A stretch of 64,000 nt of DNA from Tenrec ecaudatus (GCF_050624435.1 NC_134541.1:102296805-102360804); one strand, 5' to 3'; positions 11,115-22,424 are shown, counted from the stretch's first letter. A program made the numbers and translations. The notes: a model not told the origin generated them from the letters alone.

Positions 11115-11178
<64 letters not shown>
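11115..11178. repeat. (GA)n microsatellite
   Basis: 64 bases of GA with one AA interruption. Confidence 0.95.
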
Positions 11179-11180
<2 letters not shown>

Positions 11181-11424
11181 CAGCTTCACTGGGGCCCTTT
11201 GCTTACCTGCTAGGCTGAGTAGCGAACAGCTCGCATCTCTCAGGAAGATGATGTCCGAACGAACAGCAGTCACTCTCCTGCATACTGAGCCACTGTTACC
11301 TCTATGAGAGAAACCGAGGCACAGGGGAGTGCAGAGCTGTGCCCAAGGGTGGAAACCATCCCTGGAACGGGGTCCTGCTCCCTTGCGAAACCCAGGAGGT
11401 CCCGGGCGAGAGTTGCTGAGTAGA

Positions 11425-11590
11425 ATCAATGGTGAACGTGATAGTGGGCTGCTAACTGAATGGCAGAAGGCACCACAGAAGAAAGGCCTGGTGACCAACT
11501 TCTGAAAAATCAATCACTGAAACTCCTGTGGGGACCAGTTCTACTTTAACCCCTAGCGGTCACTCTGAGCCAGGGTCATCTTCAGGGAAA
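11425..11590 (+). mobile_element. Older AfroSINE, plus strand, diverged
   Basis: GTGGGCTGCTAACTGAATGG, CACAGAAGAAAGGCCTGGTG and CTGTGGGGACCAGTTCTAC follow the SINE order. The head is lost. Confidence 0.55.
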
Positions 11591-11943
11591 GGGGCCAGGA
11601 GTAGAACAAGATGGCCTGTTGACACACTCACAGATGGCCCAAGGCTTTCCACTTCCTGGTCTTCCGAGGGCTGTGGCAGTGCAGGCTGCCAGCAAAACCT
11701 GGGACAGACCAGAATATACAAACCAGGGGGTCCGTCTTGCTAATTTGGTGGGATCAAGGAGGAGTCAGCCCTGGCACGGGAGACTCAGAAGAGGTGTAGT
11801 GAGCCCTCTCAGGAGCCTGTGGGGAGACTGAGTTACAGCAGCACTGTCAGAGCTGTACGGTCAGCCTCTGTCTTGGAGCTGGGCACCATCGATTTGGACT
11901 CTTCCATTCAAGAGACTGGGTTGCTAAACAAAGCACACGCTGC

Positions 11944-12175
11944 CTTAAAAAAATCATTTTATTGGGGGCTCTTACAGCTCTTATCACAAAGCATACACAT
12001 CTCCATTGTGTCAAGCACATGTGCACATATGTTGCCATCATCATTCTTGAAACATTTTCTTTCTACTCGAGCCCTTGGTATCAGTTCATTCCCTCCTTCA
12101 TGAAGCACTTATAATTTATAAATTATATATTTCATGTCTTACACCGATCGCTGTTGCCCTTGTTTTTAAAGAGGG
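11944..12175 (-). mobile_element. L1 3' end fragment, minus strand
   Basis: Reverse complement of the L1 3' tail: AAAATCATTTTATTGGGGGC at the left, then TATGTTGCCATCATCATTCT and GAGCCCTTGGTATCAG. The next SINE begins about 55 bp further on. Confidence 0.7.
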
Positions 12176-12228
12176 AGATTTCGACCCTAGCAGGACATCA
12201 CCTCTGGTTTCATGTTCTGGTTATATCA

Positions 12229-12425
12229 TGGGATCCCTGGTGATGCTGTGGTTTAAGCATTAGGCTACAGCTAAGCACAAGGTCAGCGGTTCAAAACCAC
12301 CAACTGCTCCACGAGAGAAAGATGGGGCAGTCTACTCCCATAAAGAGTTACAGTCTTGGAAGCCACAGGGTCAATTCTACCCTGTCGTTTAGGGTTTCAA
12401 TTGACTCGATGGCTAAGCGAGTGTT
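12229..12425 (+). mobile_element. AfroSINE, plus strand, full length
   Basis: GGGATCCCTGGTGATGCTGT, GGTCAGCGGTTCAAAACCAC, and the tail TCAATTGACTCGATGGC. Confidence 0.85.
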
Positions 12426-13506
12426 TGCTTTTGTTTGGTTATTGTATCAGGCACCCACAGTGTCCAAATTCTGGTCTATCCCTCTTGCATCCTCCACCAT
12501 GACTGAGCTGGGAAGAACGGGGCTGGAAGACCTGCTGGTGGGGAGGCATTGAGAAGCCACGGAAGGTCCTGAGTGAGGTTGCCATCAATACTAGGTGGAG
12601 GGAGAGCTGAGCGGGGCTGCGAGAGGGGGCTCCAAGGGCCAGGTTGGAGCATGACCCAAGGGGGTGACAGGGGGACTGACTTCCTTTACATGAACCAGAC
12701 CGGTTCTGGGACATCTGACTCACAGGACCTCGGAGAGGATGGCTTTCAGGATGGGGAAAAGGAGGCCTCCGGGTAAGATGAGCCCTTTAAGATGCCCTGG
12801 CATTTCAGAGGCAGAGCTGGGCAGAGACCCCAGCCCCGGGCTTTCTGCAGTTCAGTCAGTGCCCGAAGGCTGCTGGGCCCTCAACTCCTGCCTCACCTCT
12901 GAGCATACAGGGGGTGGTGGTGACAGGTGTCTCCTCCCTCTGTGGCTTCCCTCCCTCCCCACCCCAGGCGCAGCCTCCCCCCCTGCTTCCTCCTGTTCTC
13001 TGACTAAGAGAACTCCCTCCTGCCAGCCCCCAGCCGCCCCCTCTTCTCTGGAGCCCCCAGGCCTGTGAGCGGCTGTGGCTCCATGGAGAAGCAGGACCGT
13101 GGGTGGGGCGAGTGGCGTAATTATAAGCTTAGGAGGCTTGACTCTGCCGAGAAGCTGGAAAGCAGTGTGGTCGGTCTCCCTTCCTGGTTGGGGAGCTGGG
13201 TTTCAGTCAAAGGCTCTCAAGGGGCCCAGGTGCTTCCTGGTCCTTCTGCCCTGGGGCCAGCCCTCCAGCCCCTCTACCCCTCCATGAAATGCTGGCCATC
13301 TACTACGTGCCTACTTAGTCCCTTAGTACAGTGCCAGGCACTGTCTCCAGCTCCAGGACACAGATGAAGGGGGTTGCAGTGGGTGTTCTCAGTGGCTATT
13401 TAAACATCCTGAACCTTGGTGTTTTCCTGTGAGAAATGGAATTTACCCTTTCCCTCCTTAGAAGAACTCAATGAGAGCCTCCCTAGGAACCAGTGAGTGA
13501 AATGCA
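12426..13506. other. No recognised feature
   Basis: GC-rich intergenic sequence. Overlapping frames of about 100 codons are not recognisable as protein. Confidence 0.5.
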
Positions 13507-13710
13507 AGGAGCCCTGCTGGGGCTGGGGGTTAGGCGTTGGGTTGCTAACTGCAAGGTTAGCAGTTCAAATCCATCAGCTTTCTGCAGAAGACAGATGAGG
13601 CTCTCTGTGCCTGTAAAGACTGACAGCCTCAGAGACCCAAAGAGCCCGTTCTGCTCCATCCCGCAGGGATGGTAGGAGCTGGAATCGACTTGATGGCAAT
13701 GAGCTGCTTT
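13507..13710 (+). mobile_element. AfroSINE, plus strand, full length
   Basis: GGAGCCCTGCTGGGGCTGGG, GGTTAGCAGTTCAAATCCAT, and the tail TGGAATCGACTTGATGGCAA. Confidence 0.85.
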
Positions 13711-14744
13711 CCTTGGGAGCACAGGGCCTGAAGCATGTTCAAGACATGAAATGTCACCATCCACCTGCTGCCTGGGGCTCCCCAGCACCCTTCTAACAGC
13801 CTCCTCTGCGATGTCAGTAGGCAGAGCTGGCTTCTGTAAGAAACTCTGATGGGTTCCCTCACGGTCCCCCACCTTGGGGACAGTCATTGTTCACTCCAGA
13901 GTGGGCAGAGTCAGAGAGGAATGAACTTTTCTTTTTCTTAAGAACCAGAGCCCCATTTTACACAGCACTTTACAATCGACCCCAAGGTATTGGGCCAGTC
14001 ACTCAAATGAGTGTGCTGTTGTGTTGGAAGAGAGGTGAAGCTTTTCCCAATGAATTGCCTATTTATTTTGGAGCAACATGATTGTTTCAGCCACTCTTGG
14101 GTGGTTTCTAAGCTTGCCTGTCGAGTGGGACTCATTGACTGGTAACAGCTGGAAGGAGAGACCGGCTCCCAGCTCCCTCCTCCAGGTCTTTGAGGCAGGC
14201 ACAACCTGAGCACTGGTGTTTGAGTGCTGGCCATGTGCCAGCAGTCCTGTAAACACCTAACATTGATGATCTCCATTCATCTTTAACCCTCGCATCAATC
14301 TTGGGGGTGCCAGGAACTCAACAGGGCAGCTACCACATTGCCAAACACAGTTAACTCTTCATACCTGTGGACGTTAGATTTTCAGTCAAAGTGCATTGTG
14401 GAGGGGTGGAGTCCACCCCTCCAATCCGGTCACAGCCTAAGGATGCATCCCGGGAGGGGTGACCTTCTTACCAGAGATACAGTGGGGACCCCTCACCCAT
14501 CTCTCTCCCTTTTCTCCTTCCTGTCCCCACCTCCTGGGGAAGCCTCAGGTGGGTCGCCTGATCCTGAGAGCTGTCAGTGCTTTGCCATGTGCGTGCATTC
14601 ATACAACTCTGCACCCACCAGCCTGTGACCTCCCTGCCTCCCACTTCCACTTCCTGCTTCGTCATCATCAGCCTGCAGCTACAAGAGTCTGGAGAGGACT
14701 CCAGCCAGTGTGGACTTGTTGGATCAGGCTGGGAAGCCTTCTTT
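13711..14744. other. No gene; one MIR piece
   Basis: Only the MIR fragment at 14220 is recognised. Confidence 0.5.
14220..14330 (-). mobile_element. MIR SINE fragment
   Basis: CCATGTGCCAGCAGTCCTGT and CATTCATCTTTAACCCTCGC follow the minus-strand MIR order. Confidence 0.45.
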
Positions 14745-15195
14745 TTAAACCAGTTTTTATTGGCACATAATCCACATATCATACAATTCAATAGTTCAAT
14801 CATATTATATGATTCATATAAGAAGAGTTGTGCTATCATCGCCACAAGTTTAGAACATTCTCTTCTTTCTTGAACTCATTGTTCTTAGCTCCCATTTTCC
14901 CCCAACCTCCCCTGCCAGACCTCTAAGGAACCATTAATCCAGTTACTGTCTCTGAAGATTTACCTTATCTGGATCTCATAGACAGAAAGACATTCCAGAG
15001 CAAACATACAGACACTAACAACACTAACAGAGTGAAAGCTCAACTGAAAAGAAAGTAGAAAATATTAAAAACTAGAACAAATTAAAAATGGGTCAAAGGG
15101 AAGCTCGGACGATAGGGGTTAGGTTAAATTGTAATCTAACTACATGTTCAGCAATCCACTTTCCGGTGCACTTTGCATAACAATAAGGCTATTTG
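14745..15195. mobile_element. Old L1-derived fragment
   Basis: AT-rich sequence with CACATAATCCACATATCATA and GTGCTATCATCGCCACAAGT, typical of mammalian L1 3' regions. There is no ORF. Confidence 0.5.
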
Positions 15196-16384
15196 CATCT
15201 GGGAAGCCTTTTTGAGATGTCTTCTTGAGCCAAAGCTCTTCCTTAGACATCTGTGAGTGTCACTGGGTTGTCCCTGAAGACAGCCCTGCCTCACACAGTG
15301 TGGAGGGGAGCCTAAGCCTCACCACGCAGAAGCAGCCCTGAGGAGCTTCCTTTCATATTGAAGGCATCTCTTCCAGCTCCTGGAACCTAGAGGCAGGTGT
15401 CTCTTCATTCCAGGGCACGTGGATCCCTGCTCCCTGGTGGGCAGCTTCTCTGGTTGTTCCAGGGCCCCCGAGGTAGCCTGGACTCAGCACAGGTGCTCAG
15501 TGTTCTCCCTGGATGGCTTGGCTGAGGAAGGATCTATGTTCAAGCTCCTCCAGGGATGGACAGAATTCAAAGCCCCGTGGCCGTGTGACTGAGGGCCCTG
15601 ACTTCTCCCTGGCTGTCAGAAGCCACTCAGAGTTCCCTCCCACATGCCCCCCTCTGTGGGGTTTCCTGCTTGACTCTTAGCATCTTCAAGGCTAGTGGGA
15701 GAGAGTCTCTTTCTCTGTTTTAGTCTGCAAAGACAGACTCATGTATCCTGAAACTTAAGTCAGGAGCACTATCCCATCCTATCACCTTTGCCACCTTCTA
15801 ATTGCTGAGCAGAAAGCCACATTTCCTGGCCACACAATGGCAGAATCCTGCTTACTCCGCTAGTTCTGCAGGGGTGGGGACCCCATTGCCTCAAGCAGAT
15901 TCCCGTGCAGGCAGAGGGTGTGGTTCCACACAGGCGACATCGTCACATGATGAGAAGTATGTGCACACTGCCTGGCTCTGAGTCCCTCCCTGGGAGCTTT
16001 CTGCAAATCTTTGCACCATGTAAGCTTGGGTGTCCCATTCTAAAAACACAAGAGGCTGCCATCATGGACATAACTGCTCCACAGGGTGGCGTAGAGGCTT
16101 AAATGAGACAGTACTACAGACCACATGGAGCTGAGTAAGCAGTCGGTACATGTTAGGTTTCATCCTGTTGTGTAATCAAACCCAACTTGACCCAGTGCCC
16201 CCGAGTAAATCTCGAGGCACAGTAACCTTGCCTGTTGTCTAAATACTTCCTCTCAGCTCCCAATGGAAGGACTCTTTCTACCTGGTCACCCCTAGTCAGG
16301 TCTGGGCTTCTCCTGGGGCCCTCCAGCCCCATGTGCTGTCTCCTCCCATCATTCTTATCAGACTTAACTCATATTAAGGCAAAA
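15196..16384. other. No recognised feature
   Basis: Nothing recognised except a possible MIR tail near 16098-16160. Confidence 0.5.
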
Positions 16385-16650
16385 TACTACATCAGCTACA
16401 ATGGACTAGGTTTGCTGCAATAACAAATGATCCCCAAAGCCCAGCATCCTCCAGCACCTAAGACAGATTTCTTCCCTGCTTGAAATGTGGGTGCACGGTG
16501 GCCCTGCTTCATGCCAGCTCACCCTGGGTGCTGGAAGATAGAAGAACCCCTTCCTGGAACATTGCCAGTCTCATGGCAGAGACACCTCACAGTGGATGAT
16601 GTGCTGGCTCTTCAGCTTCTAGAAAGTGAGTCACTCCTGCCAGTTGCATC
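16385..16650. mobile_element. Possible ancient LTR fragment
   Basis: TTGCTGCAATAACAAATGAT and the following part weakly resemble MLT-type LTR starts. Badly decayed, so this is tentative. Confidence 0.3.
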
Positions 16651-16732
16651 TCCGTATGAGTGGGCACCACAAGCCTCCCAGTCATTTTGGAATCCAATAA
16701 GGTAAGGCTATATCTGTAGATGTATCTATACA

Positions 16733-16826
16733 TATCTCCTGCAAGGAAGTTATATATATCTATATACATACACACACATATGTGTGTATGCATGTGTATG
16801 TGTGCATGTATATGTGTGTGTAAGTG
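16733..16826. repeat. TA/TG/CA complex microsatellite
   Basis: Mixed TATATC, ACACAC and TGTATG units, alternating purine and pyrimidine. Confidence 0.8.
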
Positions 16827-16945
16827 TGTGAATTAAATAAAGGTTTACAGTGCAGATCATCAGTTTATGTGAATATATATGTGTGTACATGTGTGTGAAT
16901 TAAATAAAGGTTTACAGAACAGATCATTAGTTTTAAATTGTATTC
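16827..16945. repeat. Tandem duplicate of an L1-like segment
   Basis: TGTGTGAATTAAATAAAGGT followed by TTACAG..CAGATCAT occurs twice, at 16827 and 16894, separated by a TG/TA-rich spacer. The unit looks like an L1 3' fragment amplified together with the adjoining microsatellite. Confidence 0.6.
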
Positions 16946-16967
16946 AATATGCACACACATACACACA

Positions 16968-17178
16968 GAAAACTCCCTGCACTGCCATGGAGTAAATTCT
17001 GCCTCATGGAGAACCTACAGGATGGAGTAGGACCTGCCCCTGTAGTTTTCCAAGACTATAACTCTTTAGAAGAGTAGAAAGCCTCATCTTTCTCCTGTGG
17101 AATGGCTAGTGGTTTCAAACTGCTGGCCTTGCAGTTAGCAGCCCACTGCATAGCCCAATGTGCCACCAGGGCTTCTAG
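16968..17178 (-). mobile_element. AfroSINE, minus strand, full length
   Basis: CTGCACTGCCATGGAGTAAA, then GCAGTTAGCAGCCCACTGCA and TGCCACCAGGGCTTCT. Confidence 0.85.
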
Positions 17179-17287
17179 ATATCATTTCTTGCAGGAGGTA
17201 ATCTATAAAATATTTGGTATGCAATGTTACTGTCAACCATGGGCACCTTAGAAAACTCATTTTGGGAACACTAGCAACCAGCCCCAA

Positions 17288-17425
17288 GCCAAACCAAACT
17301 CACTGCCGTCCTGGCAGCCTCGTATATTATGGAACAGGACTGAGCTCCAGCACATTTTCTTGGCTGTACTCTTCATGCACGTAGGTGGCCAGGGCTTTCT
17401 TCCCGGGCACCACTGAGAGGGCCCC
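17288..17425 (-). mobile_element. AfroSINE, minus strand, partial
   Basis: AACCAAACTCACTGCCGTCC marks the tail. The central region is replaced and the head ends in GGGCACCACTGAGAGG. Confidence 0.5.
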
Positions 17426-17575
17426 AAGTTCCAACATGTAGGTCAATGGTCAAGTGCAAACACTTTGTGCTACCCAGAGACCCACCCACCCCCAACAGCC
17501 ACCACAAGTACAAACAGTAGCGGATCACCTTTACCAGGTGACATCCTATTGGCCTTCCCCATACCCCACCCCCCA

Positions 17576-17705
17576 TCATGTTTGGTGAAGCAAAAGGTGG
17601 TGACAAAGGAGGAAGACCCCCGAGGAGATGGAGTGACACAGAGGCTACAACTATGGACTCAAGTCTAACACTTGTGAAGGTGGCACCGGACTGGGCAGTG
17701 TTTCT
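17576..17705 (+). mobile_element. RTE LINE 3' fragment
   Basis: GGTGACAAAGGAGGAAGACC..GATGGAGTGACACAGAGG and ACTGGGCAGTGTTTCT follow the RTE 3' order. The SINE at 17735 and a further RTE piece follow. Confidence 0.65.
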
Positions 17706-17734
17706 CTATATACAGGATCTCAAGGAGGGGAAGG

Positions 17735-17935
17735 AGCCCTGGTGGCGTAGCGGTTATATGTTGGGCTGCAACCCACAAGGCCGGCAGTTTGAAATCACCA
17801 GCTGCTCTTTGGAGGAAAGACAGGGCTTTCTACTCCGGTAAACAGTTACAGTCTGGAAACTCAAGGGGGGGGGGGAGTTCTACCCTTTTCTATCAGGTCG
17901 ATAAGAGTTGGCATCAACTCCATGACAGTGTGTCC
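17735..17935 (+). mobile_element. AfroSINE, plus strand, inside RTE region
   Basis: GGAGCCCTGGTGGCGTAGCG, GGCAGTTTGAAATCACCAGC, and a tail with a long G run (17864-17876). It separates RTE pieces 17576-17705 and 17940-18362. Confidence 0.85.
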
Positions 17936-17939
17936 AATT

Positions 17940-18362
17940 GGCTCCTTTGCATGTGAAAGTTGGACACTGAATAAGAAGACCGGAGAAGAATCGATGCTGG
18001 CCAAGAACACTGTAAATATCATGGACTGCCTGAAGAACCAGCACATCTATCTTTGGAAGAAGCTCAGCCGGAACTCTCCTCAAAAACAAGGATGGCGAGA
18101 TCAGTCTCATGTACTTTGGACAGATTGTCAGGAGAGACCAGTCTGTGGAGAAAGACATCAAGCTTGGTAAAGTGGAGGGGCAGCGAAACAGTGGAAGCCC
18201 CCCCCCACCCCCCCATGGGCTGGATGGTCCCCGTGGCTGCAGCAGTGGGCTAGAACATAGGAACAATGGTCAGGAAGGGAGCACAGGGCCGGGCGGGGTT
18301 TCCTGTTGTTGTGCACAGGGTTGCTATGGGTCAGAGCTAACTCCATGGCACTCACAGCAACA
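17940..18362 (+). mobile_element. RTE LINE 3' region with tail
   Basis: It encodes CESWTLNKKTGEESM, a conserved RTE C-terminal motif, then degenerates. It ends with the tail GGTTGCTATGGGTCAGAGCT..CCATGGCACTCACAGC, the same tail as the SINEs. Confidence 0.8.
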
Positions 18363-18384
18363 AGAACATCCAACCCTCATGGCA

Positions 18385-18480
18385 GCCTGTGAGAAAGAGA
18401 CCAGTCTCCATTTCACTGGTGGGGAAATTGAGGCATCGAGTGATTAAGCCCCACGCTAAAACTGCAGAGTAAGCAGGACC
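18385..18480 (-). mobile_element. MIR SINE fragment
   Basis: CATTTCACTGGTGGGGAAAT then TGAGGCATCGAGTGATTAAG. Confidence 0.5.
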
Positions 18481-18699
18481 TCCTGGGCAGGGCCTGGGCC
18501 GAGGGTAGTGTGGTTGAGATGGGAACAGAGTGGAGGGCCAAGGACAAGCCAAGGTATGAAGCTCCTGGGGGCGGGGTGAGCCCTCTCCCATCTGGCTGCT
18601 CCCTGCGACCTTCCCCAGCCCTGGAGCTCCTTCCGCAGGGCCCCACGCCTGCCCATAGCCCTTATTCCGCTCCCTCCCCGCAAATCCCGTGCCTAGGGC

Positions 18700-18870
18700 C
18701 TGCTGAACACCACAAAAACGTCAATTAAGTTGATTTAAAAACGCTCCCAGCCTCATTAACAACAAACTGTTACCGCCAGTGCAGGCAGGCCGGGCTAAGA
18801 ATAAATAATATGAATATTAACAGGGTGCTGGTATCATTAATTATCAGTAATAAATTACCCCCACCTTGTT
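18700..18870. promoter_or_regulatory. Candidate conserved non-coding element
   Basis: This repeat-free block is AT-rich within GC-rich surroundings. It is dense in homeodomain-type TAAT/ATTA words: TCAATTAAGTTGA, CTCATTAACAAC, ATGAATATTAAC and CATTAATTATCAG. It lies about 25 kb upstream of GRIN2A. Its function is inferred from composition only. Confidence 0.35.
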
Positions 18871-19917
18871 CCTTCCTGGGCTGCCAGGGATCCCTGAGTC
18901 CTGGGGAAGGAGTCTGTTACTAGAAGGCTGTAGCCCGGCTTTGTCCCTGCCGTGCAGAAGGGATGCAGGCAGCCGGGCTCGGGGAATTTCAGATTGTTGC
19001 AGCTCTGTGGCCATGGTCCAGACGTCGCCAAGTCCCAGGTACCCTTCTACGTGCCTGACGTCGTAAATCAACGCATCAAACCCTGGGGTGGAGGAACAAT
19101 TAGGACCTCCATTGCTCAAATCGGGAAATCGAGGCACTGAGGACGAGAGATGACCCATCTCAGCCCCTGGCCCAGGTGCCCATTGATGTTAGCTGAGGCT
19201 CCAGTGCACTTTTGTCCCTTGCTGCCCGAGGCAAGGCCCAGGCACTGTTACTTCAAGGCCGCGCGACCCGGAGTGAGACACTGCACTTCTTCAAGGTCAG
19301 CTTTATTCTGTGTGAGAGGGAGCTGCCGAGACTCAGCTTGGAAGGACTATTCTGTGGCGGTTGAAAGCGATGTTCGGAAAGGCTCTTGGACAACAGGGGA
19401 CCATGTGGCCGGCTGCAAAACATGCCATGCCGCGGGCTCCGGAGTTCCACGTGGCTCGTGATGGCACAGACATGGGCTTCATGCGAACACAGGTGGAGAT
19501 TTTCTCTGGGTGCTGAGGTGTGGTACTTCCTGGGGAGCCCCTTGCATTTCTTTTCCTTCGGGAGACACATGGATGCCCTTCAACACACACGGGAGGGGCA
19601 AGAGCATCAGGAATCCATCACTGGACTTCTTATGTGCACTATTTACTATGACTGCCCCCCCCCTCCTCTCTGTGTGTTTACTGACATTCTATAGTATTTC
19701 GGACAGTTTCCTACCGAACTGTAATATTAGGGCCACATCTCACAAAATTCAAGATAACTCCTTGATGTTACCTAATGTAATGTTCTCATTCAAATTCTCC
19801 TAATTGCCCTCCCAAACCTTTAGAACTGACGTTTTCTATCTACCCCAAGGACTATTTCATAGCAGCTGGTTGCCCTGTCTCTTTGATCGCTAAAAAAAAC
19901 AAAAGAAAAGAAATCAA
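18871..19917. other. No gene; one MIR piece
   Basis: Region 19690-19860 is AT-rich and may be an old LINE relic, but I cannot place it. Confidence 0.45.
19090..19185 (-). mobile_element. MIR SINE fragment
   Basis: CTCAAATCGGGAAATCGAGG then CACTGAGGACGAGAG, the minus-strand MIR core in diverged form. Confidence 0.4.
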
Positions 19918-20085
19918 CCCAACCTACTCCCCTCCAGTCTGTTCTGACTCATAGTGACCCCCCAGGGCAGAGCTGAACTGCTTCACAGGACTCCCCAGAC
20001 TGCACCTTTCTCCTGTGAAAGGGCTGGAGGATTCGGACATCTAACCTTGTCATTAGCAGCCCAATATTTAACTCGGGGTGTCCGC
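19918..20085 (-). mobile_element. AfroSINE, minus strand
   Basis: CTGTTCTGACTCATAGTGAC at the tail and GTCATTAGCAGCCCAATATT near the head. Confidence 0.75.
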
Positions 20086-20169
20086 AGACCACCTTCTGAG
20101 TTCTCTTTACATCTAGAGCACCATGCCCCTCTCTTGGATCCATCACACCGGCTTGTTGGACTCCCCCCA

Positions 20170-20395
20170 ACCAGACTCATGGCCATCAAGTCTATTCCAA
20201 CCAATAGCGACCTTGTAGGCCAGAGTGGAACTGCCCCCGGGGAGGTTTTTGAAGTCGTAACTCTTTCTGGAAGCAGAAAGCCTCATCTTACTCCTTCAGA
20301 GTGGTTTCAAACTTCTGACCTTGCTGTTAGCAATCCAAAGAGAACGGCTAACCCCATTATATGAGTATAACCCACATGCTAAACCACTGTGCCAC
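20170..20395 (-). mobile_element. AfroSINE, minus strand
   Basis: CATGGCCATCAAGTCTATTC, AAGCCTCATCTTACTCCTTC and AAACCACTGTGCCACACG. About 30 extra bases lie near the head. Confidence 0.75.
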
Positions 20396-20539
20396 ACGAA
20401 AGGCCAGAAGTGTGCCCATTTGAATGTCCCACTTCTGCATTTGCCTTTGCTCGTGGTTGCCTTGCTATTATAAGGTGAAAATGATATGATGAAATCCTCT
20501 CCCTTTCCCTAGTTCGTCCCCACTTGGGCAACAGCAGCA

Positions 20540-20775
20540 ACAATAGATAGTCCTGAGAAGAATGAGAATTTTCTCCAGAGGAGCCTGAACATGGATCAAC
20601 AGGCAGTTGTGTGAGCAGAACAAGGGAATACTGCCTGGTTGAAAACCAGGACAGGTGTGCATCAGTGTTGTACCCTCTCACCATACTTGTTCAGTCTGTG
20701 TGCGGAGCAAATCATCGGAGAAGCTGGAGTATATGGAGAGAAATGTGGCATCTCCATTTAGCTTGATGCTACCTG
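20540..20775 (+). mobile_element. RTE reverse-transcriptase fragment
   Basis: Colinear with 29230-29420: AGAAGAATGAGAATTTTCTC, GATCAACAGGCAGTTGTGTG, GTGCATCAGTGTTGTACCCT, encoding a CTLSPYLFSLCAEQI remnant. An AC microsatellite follows. Confidence 0.75.
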
Positions 20776-20811
20776 TTTGTGCGTCTGGATGAGTGCTCAC
20801 TAGAAACCCAC

Positions 20812-20812
<1 letters not shown>

Positions 20813-20854
<42 letters not shown>
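20813..20854. repeat. (AC)21 microsatellite
   Basis: A pure AC run of 42 bases next to an RTE fragment. Confidence 0.95.
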
Positions 20855-20856
<2 letters not shown>

Positions 20857-21387
20857 CTGATGAATCTTATATTACAAAGATCAAACCGAGGCGCAGAAGT
20901 CAAATGGCTCAACGAGGCCATCGAATTACAGCTTAAATTCTGAGCACCCTGGTTTGAAAGGGTGATGGATGACAGAGCAGCCCCAAATCCATTTGTAAGA
21001 TCCCACATTGATTAAGCCTCCATTGAATTCTTTCTGATCATTAAGCAAGGTGGTGGCTAATTATGCCTGTATACAGAGCGCCTTGGAAAATAGATTCCCT
21101 CCACTCCTCTCCAGCCAGCCCAGGAAGGGGACTCTCTCTTGTAGGGGCTTGCCAGTGGGTGTTCTTAATAGAAGTCACCGTGATGAAGGATAGTTATGAG
21201 TCATGCTCTGTCAGTCTTGCCCTGGCTGCTTTGGTCAGAAAGCCCCGATCAGTCTTCTCAGTCCTTCTATCTAACAACGTGTGTGTCCCAATCATGGTCC
21301 CATTCCTGATCTTCCACCTGCCATGCTTTTGTGACAGCTTCCTTTATGTTCCACATCTTATTTAAGCAACTGTGTAGCTAATCCTTT
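20855..21387. other. No recognised feature
   Basis: Sequence between the AC repeat and the left target duplication of the L1. No gene seen. Confidence 0.5.
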
Positions 21388-21404
21388 AAGACCCCTTTGA
21401 CCTG

Positions 21405-22135
21405 CGGCCAATGGAGATCCCCTCATAGAGGGGTTTAGGAGAGGAAATGGGTTAATTAGGGTGTGAGGTAGTATCGATGAAGAACACAGCTTTCCCCCAG
21501 ATCCTGGATGCTTCCTCCCCCCAACTACCATGATCCGAATTCTATCTTGCAGGGCTAGATAGGACAGAGGCTGTACACTGGTACATATGAGGGTTGGAGG
21601 TACAGGGAATCCAGGGTGGATGATACCTTCAGGACCAAGGATGTGAGGGACGATACTGGGAGAGTGGAGGGTGAGTGGGTTGGAAAGGGGGAACTGATTA
21701 CAAGGATCCACATGTGACCTCTTCCCTGGGAGAGGGACAGCAGAGAAGGGGGGAAGGGAGACTCCGGATATGGCAAGATATGACAAAATAACGAGGTATA
21801 AATTACCAAGGGCATATGAGGGAGGGGGGAATGGGGAGGGAGGGGGGTGGAAAAAAGAGGACCTGATGCAAGGGGCTTAAGTGGAGAGCAAATGCCTTGA
21901 GAATGATTGGGGCAGGGAATGTATGGATGTGCTTTATACAATTGATGTATGTATATGTATGGATTGTGGTAAGAGTTGTTTGAGTCCCTAATAAAATGTA
22001 AAAGAAGAAAAGAGAAAAAAATGATTAGGGCAAAGACTGTACAGATGTGCTTTATACAATTGATGTATGTATATGTATGAACTGTGAAAAGAATTGTATC
22101 AGCCCCAATAAATTGTTAAAATTATAAAAAAAAAA
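21405..22135 (+). mobile_element. 5'-truncated L1 with double 3' tail
   Basis: L1 3'-UTR sequence is followed by A-rich tails and bounded by the 17-bp direct repeat AAGACCCCTTTGACCTG (21388-21404 and 22136-22152). A first 3' end at about 21890-22010 is followed by a second, diverged copy at 22020-22135, both with GTATGTATATGTATG and polyadenylation-like ends. No ORF is left. Confidence 0.8.
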
Positions 22136-22221
22136 AAGACCCCTTTGACCTGGTGCTAATGACCCCCTCTCATCTTGCTGATGTATCTGTGTCTTTGTCT
22201 CTTTCAAAAACCCCACAAAAT

Positions 22222-22424
22222 CCAAACCCACTGCTTTCACATCAGTTCCAACTGATAACAACCCTATAGGACAGGGCAGAACTGCCCTTGTGGGTTTTCG
22301 AGACTGTGACTCTTTATGGGCATAGAAAGCCTCCTTTTTATCTCTCTGAACCGGCTGGTGGTTTTGAACTGCTGACCTAGCAGTAAGCAGCCCACCATGT
22401 AACCACTTTGCCACCTGGGCTCCC
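22222..22424 (-). mobile_element. AfroSINE, minus strand, full length
   Basis: AACCCACTGCTTTCACATCA, ACAGGGCAGAACTGCCCTTG and TGCCACCTGGGCTCCCTCT. Confidence 0.85.
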
